Of a stretch of 64,000 bases of DNA, positions 22,537 to 38,700 are shown one piece after another. The notes below the pieces were generated by a model that worked only from the letters and a program-made list of their open reading frames with translations, had not been told where the DNA came from and searched no databases. This stretch comes from Brevipalpus yothersi (Eukaryota; Arthropoda; Arachnida; Trombidiformes; Tenuipalpidae), in contig QZCP01000242.1 of the NCBI GenBank assembly GCA_003956705.1, forward strand, positions 63,729-127,728, in the 5' to 3' direction. Position 1 is the first letter of the stretch; every line of letters starts with the position of its first letter. Made by a program: the position numbers and the translations under genes.

Positions 22537-22881
22537 TCACGTCCAATCAAAGTTTGGATTTTTCTTGAAATTAACACATTTTGGGCAGTCACAATATTCA
22601 GCTCCTGAGCCACAATATCCATTGGAGCCGCAACAATAAGCTCTCGATGAAGTACTGTCACAACCGGCTACTTTTCCCTCGATTCGAGGAGCAGTTGGGC
22701 CACATCTACCTGCGTTTTCCGGTCCATCTTCCTAAGAGAACCAATTTTTTGGACCCATTGCTTGAGTAGAATTCGGGTTGTAATTAATGCATCCTTCACA
22801 TTCACAGAAATCTGGACCACTTCCACAATAGCCAGTCTGAGAGCAACAACTATATCCAGGATCATCAGGATCACAGATAGC
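22537..22881 (-). pseudogene. hevein-like chitin-binding modules interrupted by two in-frame stops
   Basis: Directly after the stop of the chitinase-like gene (TAA 22884-22882) the same frame continues with CDPDDPGYSCCSQTGYCGSG. A TAG at 22734-22732 follows, then a second module: C-GPTAPRIEGKVAG-C-DSTSSRAY-CC-GSNGY-C-GSGAEY-C-D-C-PK-C. That module has the eight cysteines of a hevein (chitin-binding type 1) fold. The repeat unit CGxxAPxIxGxxxxC begins before the TAA, so the stop falls inside a module, aligned with an ordinary residue of the second one. The frame ends at TGA 22539-22537, a few dozen bases before the first PICK1 exon. A decayed C-terminus is the plain reading; base errors or readthrough are alternatives. 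Confidence 0.7.
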
Positions 22882-25380
22882 TTAGTGTCCATTGATCAGT
22901 GGAGCTCCTTTTCCACACATACGATCTTTCTTGCCATCTTCATCGTATTGGGTCCACCGATGCTTTTCACCACCAAGTGGATTACATTTTAGCTTTTGGT
23001 CTGATGGCTTTTGGACATTGGAACTACTGGCCGATATACATTTGTAAGTATCTGCAATTGCCCGCATCAGGCAACCTTCAGAATCATCCATATCCAGAGA
23101 CCAGATCATCACACCACCAAGTCCTTTCTGAGAGGCATACTTCACTTTCTCCTCAATTGATTCCTCATTTTCAAATGAGATTAGGGTACGCTTCATTTTA
23201 TTCCATATAAAAGGTGTTCGAGTTTTGTTGTGGAACTTGACTTCTGATTTGGCAAGCCATTCTCGCTTGATTTGATCATAGGACATTAGACCACCTTTTT
23301 TGCCATCCTTTAGGGATGAAGCTTTTCGGAACAGATCATCTCCATCTTCTCGCTCTTCTCTGGTTACTTTGTCGATTCCGATTTGTTCTTGAGCAACATC
23401 AACTTGCTTGCCGACATTTTTCCAATACCGCCCAAAGAGACCGATTCCGAGAACGATTTTCTCCGGATGTTGAGTCTTACAAATGTAACGCTTGATTGCT
23501 GCATCTACATTCATTTTACCTGGGAATCCATCAGGTGAACCAAAGTAAAGAGGTGCATGAGGACCGGTAAAGTCACCCCATGATGAGTTCCATGGTCCAG
23601 CAAAATCGAAAGCCATCACGTTTATCCAATCAACATTTTTGATAATCTTCTCCAGATCATAGCCACGATCGAGGATCCAGTTGGCACCTGGACCAGTTAG
23701 CACTAGTAGTAACGATTCATCTCGACCTGTTCGCATTTGATGATCAGAGAATGAATCTTTGAGATTTTTCAGGAATTTAATCATATTCTCTTTATCCTCT
23801 GTGATTCCTTTGGACATTCCACCGATAACAGGATACTGCCACATAATTTCGATGCCATCTAAATTCCAATAGTCCAAGAATGAGAGTACATCCATAATGA
23901 ACACTTTCTGGAGAGCAGAGTTTTTGGCGATTCGACTGAAATGCTCTGAATTGTACCAGCCACCAAGTCCAAGAAGAACTTTCAAATCTTTGTTCTGATT
24001 TTTCAAAGCTTTCATATGATATAATCTATCATAAACTTTTTTCGTATCATTGCCAAGCAGAATACTTCCATTTTTGGCAATTTTCATGACAGAATTCAGA
24101 ATAAGATGTGTTATCTGGGAGGCGTTTACGGCCTCAATTTCCATTCGAGTTTTATTGAGCCCAACATGAGCAACAACTTTTTCGGTACACTTTCCACGCT
24201 TAGGTGGACTTACTGGTACTGGCTCAGAGGCACTTGCTTCAAGTTCATTCTCAGAGCCTTCAGCCCATGGTGAACCACTCTCTGGATTGGTCAACACACT
24301 GTTTCAGAATTCTATGTGTTTTTGTTCAAGTTTTTTACTCGCCGCACAGTGTAGTATCATCATCTCATCGATGACAGTTTTAACTGTAGAATTGGAAAAT
24401 TAATATATTGATTTAGAAAAAAAATTATGACTATGCAGGAAAAATATCACTTACTCTTGCCCGTACTAAAACGATCCAACACTTCTGGCGAAATTGAATC
24501 ATATTCTTTAGAACCGATCAAAGATTTGACAAATTCTTGACTCGTATACACGTGTACACCTTCAGTATTCCAAACTTGCTTCTTTCCTATTTGTTCACAA
24601 GCGATTCGTTCTTGATTAGGCTTGTAACCAATTCGACATTTGATCTGACAAGTACTATTGATACGAGTTCCAGCATATTCAGCTAGACTCTTCTCTTCTC
24701 CATGAGTTATCTCCGAACTTTCACTGCACATTTCGTTCGAACGACATTGTGTTGTTCTAGTACTTGAGCCACGAGTCATCTTACATGATTTCCTTTCAGA
24801 TATAGCTGGATCGGCTTCATCCAATTCTCGAACCTTTCGAGCAGTTGATTTCATCTCATCAACAATGTCTTTGGGATTCTTGGTTTCTTCACTGACACGA
24901 GCCATGAAACGCTTCAAGAGAATACTTTCTGTACTATTGTCAACTGCACCGAGAGACCCACTGATTAGATCTCGAATCGCAAAACTCTCTTAGTCAAACA
25001 CTCCCGTAGATACATTGGGTTGAGTATCTACTGAGTAGAAATGGAAGACACTCAGTGGTGATGAAGAGCAATTAGAGGGTGAGGAAAGGTGAGGGGGAAA
25101 AAAGGGAGTCTCAAACGGAAAAGGGGGGGAAGGAGTCGATGAAGGGGGTGAGTGGAGGATGAAGATGAGGAGGCTGCTCGCCCGAGGGTGATGACTCACC
25201 TGTCTTGAATGCTTCGAATAGAAGATATTCGAATATTTTAATATCATAATTCCGAATTGGATGTTGAGCTTGTTGAGATGGGAGATGCAGAATCACTTTT
25301 GATGAGCATCGGTGATGCTGGACTTTCCACTCTCTCGACCACGATTGTTTCCGATTTGAACAGTGTGTTGGCTCTTGGCT
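22882..25380 (-). CDS. GH18 chitinase-like protein with inactivated catalytic site
   Basis: Exons 25200-25380 (tentative first), 24455-24988, 24339-24383 and 22882-24281 join in phase. The last carries a GH18 barrel: LKVLLGLGGWYN (strand 3), LDGIEIMWQYP (strand 4), DWINVMAFDFAGPWNSSWG, KIVLGIGLFGRYW and GLGGVMIWSLDMDD. In active enzymes strand 4 reads DxxDxDxE; here the residues are D, E, M and Q, so the proton-donor Glu is Gln, as in the insect IDGF proteins. It should bind but not cut chitin-type glycans. The upstream part has a small Cys-containing segment (CQIKCRIGYKPNQERIAC). The reading frame ends amid hevein-like repeats. No signal peptide is visible, so the true 5' end is probably not identified. 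The exon at 25200-25380 is supported only by an open frame and correct phase. Confidence 0.75.
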
Positions 25381-25951
25381 CTGGTCATCAGTAGTCCCGC
25401 ATCAACACGAGTGATGCTGGCTATTGCAGTTTCCATTTTCGATGTATTTCGCTTGATATTTACGATAGGCGAAAGAAAACTAAACAGGCAAGGTAATGGG
25501 TGGTGATGTGGGGTGGATGATTGGATGTGTCACAGCAAAAGTGGAAGAGAACACAGATCGACCAAACTAAGTACATGCAACTTGAAGAAACTTCTCTTAA
25601 CTGAGTGAACTAAGAAGAAGAAAGTGATCAGAACGATACTAGAACGGTACACGGTGTGTTCGAGGTGAAATTATCAACTGAGCAAAGGTCCTGAATGAAG
25701 CTACCTTTTTTCTCGGGTCGAGAAAAGTGAGATCAACAAGAGTGAGTCTAGGAGCCAGCCACGATTGGCTGATGCAATTTTGGGGCTTACAACTCGCATT
25801 GGCCAACAGGTTAGAACGAAAAGCTCTCAACACACTGGAAGATAGAGAGAGAGAGAGAGAGGCTCAGGGGGTGGCGGGCGATTATGCGAAAGAGAGATAG
25901 AGAGTGAAGATGGAAAATAGAGAAAGAGAACTTTCTAGTTGAGGGGTAATA

Positions 25952-25986
<35 letters not shown>

Positions 25987-26134
25987 CAGAGAGAGAGAGA
26001 GAGAACAATCTGAGAAACAGAAATCAACTGAAGATTGTATCGAATTTGCTGCGAATTTTGTCTAAAATTTTGTCGCGTTTTTGGTGTTATTAAAGTTAAA
26101 AAAACCGCAGAAGTCTGAAAAAGGCTGAAAAAGC
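25381..26134. other. region upstream of the chitinase-like gene
   Basis: Should include its 5' end. Two short impure GA tracts lie at about 25846-25862 and 25951-26004. Open frames here are low-complexity shadows of these or have no recognisable content. Confidence 0.4.
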
Positions 26135-27000
26135 CTAAACTTTTATCGCGCTTCCAGTAAAGTGTACCGTTAACCTAATAGCCAATCCAAAAAAGGTGTC
26201 TTTGGATTTTTCATCCCTAAATATGCCAATATCAGTGTTAGCTCTACTTCCCATTTGTACATGTTTCCGTTTAAAATGCACCCAACAGCTGCCAAATTTT
26301 CCTTTACGATGAGGATTCAATGTCCCATGGAATCTGAAATGATATTTCCTTGCTGCTCCATACAAACTTACTTGTTGATAAAATGATGGAGAATCAATGG
26401 AATCATCGAAGCCCCTCAATAGGCAACATTTTTTTTTGCAAAAGTAGAAGAATATTTTTTCGGCCTGAAGGGCCTAAAAATTTGTCAACTCTTTTGAGAC
26501 CAATTAAAGAAGCAGCATGACCATCTCCTCCAGGCCAATTTTTGGCATGTTCATCAACCAAAATATCATTCTGATCGAACGACATTTTGCGCAAATGTGT
26601 GTTAACAATTTGCTCACCAAAATGATGCGTACCATGCTTATATCTTTTGATGTGACCATTTTTTCATCAAAAGCATATGCACTAGACTCGCTTAGAGGTC
26701 CAAAATTTGATACTTGATCAGGTAGATGCATTAAATAGTGATAATTTGGTTTTATGCAATCGGTTTCGAATAGTCTTTGGAAAAAAGTGAGGAAACCATC
26801 CACCAGCCATTTCGATCTTTCGATATCTTCCTCAGTTACTTTAGAATGATCCAAAGATCTCGCAAAAACTGTGAGTATCATGAGGGTAACGAATTCATCG
26901 GCATCACCAGGATTTCGAAACAATATGTGAACACCTGGAGAGTAGTAATATATGAAAGTCATATACTGTCCTGATGTCCAGTGCCAAACATTCTTAACGT
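26135..27000 (-). pseudogene. transposase-derived relic (DUF4218/Plavaka-type, tentative)
   Basis: Reading leftwards, one frame gives WTSGQYMTFIYYYSPGVHIL, then CIKPNYHYLMHLPDQVSNFG and SAYAFDEK. After a frameshift near 26640 the text goes on in another frame with HLRKMSFDQN, DKFLGPSGRK and, after a further break near 26400, YGAARKYHFRFHGTL. The order (helical region, H-x-L-x-D followed by FGP and a Phe/Glu motif, then a C-terminal beta-rich piece) resembles the C-terminal half of transposases carrying the DUF4218 domain. I cannot find the catalytic core or terminal repeats. The breaks show it is dead unless they are base errors. Confidence 0.5.
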
Positions 27001-28487
27001 TTAGATTTCTGAGGCAATCATTATCTCTTACTCATTTGCTATTACCATTGTTGTTCATATCTAGCACATTGACCGTCTCGTTTTGCCTTTTATCAGATAC
27101 CAATGAACCGTTTGTTTGATCAGCTCATAAGCTAGTCTCAAAATTTGAGGAAAAGGATAGAATAAATTTTGGTGGGTCTCATTTTACCTAGGTCTACAAA
27201 ATGAATGGATCCCGCATTTCCACCTTGGACTTATTCTTGCCAAAATTTGAAAAAATAGCTTCTTCAAAGAAATGTGTTTAGTAGAATAAATGTACATGTC
27301 AATTTGTTTCATTGGATCTCCAAGAGTAATGAAAAAGAATTTGTTTCATGGAGAAAGTTTACTGTTACGTAGGAAACGTTTCATCCTTGAAAATTTCGAA
27401 ATAAGTATGAAAACCATAGAAACTAAATTGAATTCAACTTCATCTCATGAAAGTTTTGCCATTAAACTTGAATCAGATTCGAACGAAAAGAGTCCAGAAA
27501 AATAGGCTGGTTGCTCATTCACACCAAAAAATATACCAGAGAGAATATTATTTTCTTACAGGAAGTTTTCCGAGTTCATTACGTCAAGACTTTTAGATAA
27601 ACAACTTTGAAGAGAACTCATGATACTAATTTGATGGTCTATGATAGCATGTGTTTTCTGATTGAACAATAAGTTTGCCTCAAAGATAGTGACAATTCGA
27701 ACAATGGTCATTATTTCCAAATTTTCATGATAATTGGGGTAAGAACCAAATTTCATTCATCATACATACATTCCATGTACAAAGAAATTCCAACTTACTT
27801 TCGATCTTCGATCATATTGTCCAACCATCTGTCATCCTCAAAATCAGGATCATGGTCAGGTATAAGGTGATACGAAGCGTTGGATGAGCTGAGTGCGTAG
27901 TCAGCTCGTCCTAGCATATTGGACGTGGAATCAATATTCCTCAAACTTGATTAAACTAATGACGAGTAGAAGAGAATTAACTTTCTCTCAACTGGACACT
28001 AAAACAATGAAACGAAAAATTCCACAGAGAACGCTCTTTGTTCACAAGCAATACACAAACAGATATACACGAGTAACACAGCCACACCGATGGCAACGTT
28101 GAATTGATGGTTTAGGGAGAGATTTGAAGAAGGAAGAGAAAAAAAAGAGAGAGAAGAGAGAAAGCAAACAAACTTGCAAGAGAGTCAGAGAAGATGCTGG
28201 TTGATGGCATGCTAGTCTACGTGCTTACGATCAATGTCCAATACATCAGACATACAGTCTGTCGCAAAAAAATACGGCCACCAAGAAATTCGAGAGAAAA
28301 TGTATATTTGAATGAATTTCTCATCAGAATGAAACGGAAAGTAGTTGAAGAAGCTTATAAAATGTGGAGAAGAAAATTAAATGAAATCATAGAGAGAAAA
28401 CATGGAAATATAAATTTTCATGAACCTCACCGGTGTATCACCATCACAGTAGTCATCATGATCATCGATGTACTCGTATGAGGCTGA
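27001..28487. other. region between transposase relic and repeat cluster
   Basis: No supported gene. An open frame at 28194-28481 (95 codons) is rich in basic residues without family resemblance. More remains of the transposon may lie at 27000-27800, but I could not follow a reading frame. Confidence 0.35.
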
Positions 28488-28679
28488 AATTAAGGAATGG
28501 ACAAAGTTTGGATCGACTGTCGGCTGAAGAAATGTTTCGAAGAACAGATGGAGAAGCTCGATACTAGCTTTCTAGGCAACCGGAGTTCCATCTGGCCTCA
28601 TCCGCTATTCCTTCTACTAGGACTTCCCAGTGGCACAGTGTCCATGGACTATCGCCTGGTTTCGCTCACCTAAGCACTC

Positions 28680-28751
<72 letters not shown>

Positions 28752-28783
28752 CTTAAAAATCTGCTCTCCCTATGTAGACGAGA
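28488..28783 (+). repeat. dispersed repeat, copy 2
   Basis: Second copy of the element at 28-290. Its internal pyrimidine tract (28681-28752) is longer and ends in TTTC units, so the microsatellite has expanded within the element since the copies separated. Confidence 0.75.
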
Positions 28784-28802
28784 AGGCCGCAAATAAGAAA
28801 AT

Positions 28803-28845
<43 letters not shown>

Positions 28846-28905
28846 GAGTGTTTAGGTGAGCGAAACCAGGTGATAGTCCATGGACGCTGTGTGCTGGACG
28901 GATTT
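28628..28905. repeat. inverted repeat (foldback) with CT and GA arms
   Basis: The segment gtccatggactatc, then tcgctcaccta, then cactcg(TC)n at 28640-28752 returns inverted at 28804-28890 as (GA)n, cgagtg, taggtgagcga and gatagtccatggac. Only about 50 bp separates the arms, so single-stranded DNA or a transcript would fold into a long hairpin. It overlaps copy 2 of the dispersed repeat. A foldback element or a nested inverted insertion of the same repeat are both possible. Confidence 0.75.
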
Positions 28906-28926
28906 GCATGATTTTGTGGTAAGTTT

Positions 28927-29140
28927 TTGAGTCATTCATCAGGAGAAAGCCCAACTGATATAGAAATTGGCCAAATTCTCGCTTATTGTGACCAAGGTAA
29001 ATCAGGAAGGTGGATAAGTGAAAAAATTGGTCTATCAAAATTGGTTATTAATGATATTCTCGAAGATCCAGAGCAATATGGACAGAAAATATCTAATTGA
29101 CGTCCGAAAATTCTCACAGATCGTCAGTTTTCTCCTTACT
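28927..29140 (+). mobile_element. Tc1/mariner transposase relic (N-terminal HTH)
   Basis: One frame gives TDIEIGQILAYCDQGKSGRW, ISEKIGLSKLVINDILEDPE and QYGQKISN, then a TGA where TGRPK is usual, then RPKILTDRQ. This is the helix-turn-helix and GRP-loop part of Tc1/Tc3-type transposases. The DDE domain and the terminal repeats are absent, so it is a fragment. Confidence 0.8.
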
Positions 29141-29255
29141 TCGTAAGCTTTTCTCACTAGTTTTCGTTCCACTTCCATGAAAAATTCATTTGAATATAAA
29201 TTTTCTTTCGAATTTCATAGCGGTTATATTATCTAGAGAATGAAGAGAAAATTTA

Positions 29256-29657
29256 ATGTAGAGAAATTAAATCTTTTGAATATTCTAGAGCACAGTTGGG
29301 ACAAAACAGAAGTTCATATTTTGTGAGATTTAAAATACTGTTCCCAACACTATCTCCTGGTAAGATATCACTTTTTCTCGCTGAGATTGTCCTTTACAAA
29401 CTTCAAGAAGAACCGATTTTTTTTATTCACGATCATATTTTACCTGACAATCTTATAAGCACCGTTTCTATTGTGAAAATTCTCAGCTTCTCATACGTTT
29501 AATCTTCAACAACCTTCAATCTTTCTTGGCTTTCTATTGAACCCAAATTCATTGTTGATTTTTTCCCTTCCGGCTTCCCTTTCAGGTTCTTCTGGAGACC
29601 GCTTCTACCTTACTCTTACTGATCGCAAATTTGAATGGATCTTCTCAAAAATAATGC
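29256..29657 (+). pseudogene. 3'-end copy of receptor 3, broken
   Basis: It matches 11987-12390 through the end of exon 2, the whole intron and the last exon, so it arose by DNA copying, not through RNA. The exon 2 frame contains TGA where receptor 3 has GGA of ILGDLKYC, and the 5' two thirds of the gene are missing. The last exon is open and ends LLIANLNGSSQK. Confidence 0.85.
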
Positions 29658-30076
29658 TCATTTTCTAGAAATTGAGAGACAATTATCCAGGCAAAAATGA
29701 ATGAATTTTGTCTTGAAAAATTTTGAGCAACTGAAAAGATAGAAAAGAGAGAAATGGAAAAGCAATGTTGAAGTAACTGCTAATCTCACCTTGACTTTCA
29801 TCAAGCATTCAAAAATATCATTTAAGCAGTAAGACGACAGAGGTGTCGGCTAAACTTTCTCACACTAATTTTGTACCAGGATAATTTGGTAGATAATGGT
29901 GCGACTGAGAAATCGAAAGAGTTAATTTAATGATGTTTGAATATTATTGTGAATAAATGTGACAAAATCATCGTGTAGATAAATACTATGCCTAATGTTT
30001 CATGAAAATCAGTCATCCAATCAAAAGTACAGAAATTTTATGAATTCAGTGAATTTTGATCTATAAATTACAAAAA
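29658..30076. other. spacer downstream of NKCC
   Basis: No gene is seen. The NKCC 3' untranslated region should lie in its right part. Confidence 0.4.
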
Positions 30077-37478
<7,402 letters not shown>

Positions 37479-38700
37479 TGGTGAAACCAATACGGGAAGC
37501 AAGGTTACGATCTATTCTGGTTAAAGAAAACGAAATCACATCAATCACAATAATCGTTCCCCAAATGATAATGATAAAAAGACGATGGAACCATGAAAAA
37601 AATAATCGAAAAGACAAAGACAATGCTCAAAATCATGGGAGCAAAAGAGGAGGAAGGAGAAGTAAAAAGAAGAGAAAAGGAAAGGAAAAGAATGGAAAAA
37701 ACTCCTTGAACAATTCTAAATGATATTCAACCGGGGAATAGGTCAGACAGAGTTCAGACTGATAGTCAATGGAACGAGATTGAATGTGATCAAGTGTCTC
37801 CGCCAAACAGTCACTGTAATCGATCGATAAGAGGAAGATCGAGCCATCATCGAGAAGAGAGCGAATAGCGGATGATGGACATAGGAGAGAGAGAAAGAAA
37901 GAGGAAGATCATCCAAGGAAGAATACATGTTTAAGTATAATAGTCTGCCGGTTCATGACATTCAATCGATCGAGCGTGCAAGCAATAGCCATTGAAGTCT
38001 TAAGTGTACATCGCGCGAAGTGAGAATAAGAATGAAGTAGGAAAGCATCAACATTGTCCACTAATATCGATATGATCTTTATTTCTTACCGATTTGAAAT
38101 TGCGATGATAAGCCAATCAGTTACGATTTACGAGGTATGTGAGATGCTGAGCGGTATATAAAATTCACCAGAAAATCGCTTGGAAACTTAATCACTTTTA
38201 TCACTTACGAAATGAGAAGAGGAGCGAAAAAAAAGAACTGGAAACTCGATAATTTTGTTCACTGAACTCGAGAGCTCGAAATGATGATTGAACACGATCT
38301 TCTCCAGAGAGAGAGAGAGAGAAAGCAAGAGAGAAGAAAAATGAATGAGTGAAACTTCCTTTCACACACACTTACACACAAAATACGAATGAATAGATGA
38401 TGAAAATTGATTTCAATCGCACTCGACACACAATCTCAGATCAAGTTAAATTTATATGTTGCAAGAAAAATATCATCATCACAAATGATCAACTGAGACA
38501 TCGATACAATTGTACAAGCTTGAAGGAGAGCGAAAAAATCAGTTACAAAAAGCGATTCTCACTCATTGCTTACTTCAAGAGATCGGCTCGAGTTGAGAGA
38601 GAGAGAAAAAAGGCCGCTCGAAAGCGATTCTCTAGGCGCCATCTTCTGCCGCCATCAATCGGCTACAACTTTTTGGGAACCTCTTTTTTTTGGCTGCAAA
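37479..38700 (-). other. upstream region of NKCC
   Basis: Contains the 5' leader and probably the promoter. It is AT-rich with small GA tracts (38307-38324, 38596-38609). The candidate core element is listed separately. Confidence 0.4.
38632..38660 (-). promoter_or_regulatory. paired YY1-like GATGGCGGC / AAGATGGCG sites
   Basis: Read on the minus strand the sequence is gatggcggcagaagatggcg. The AAGATGGCGGC-type element occurs just downstream of transcription starts of many animal genes. Two overlapping copies on the NKCC strand, about 1.15 kb before its start codon and in an otherwise AT-rich area, make a plausible start site. This would imply a long leader or a 5' intron. Chance or another gene cannot be excluded. 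Confidence 0.3.

Noticed and set aside
24298..24300. Acceptor just before GTG 24297 as the start of the GH18 exon
   Set aside because: It breaks the phase with the preceding exons; the acceptor before 24281 keeps the frame.
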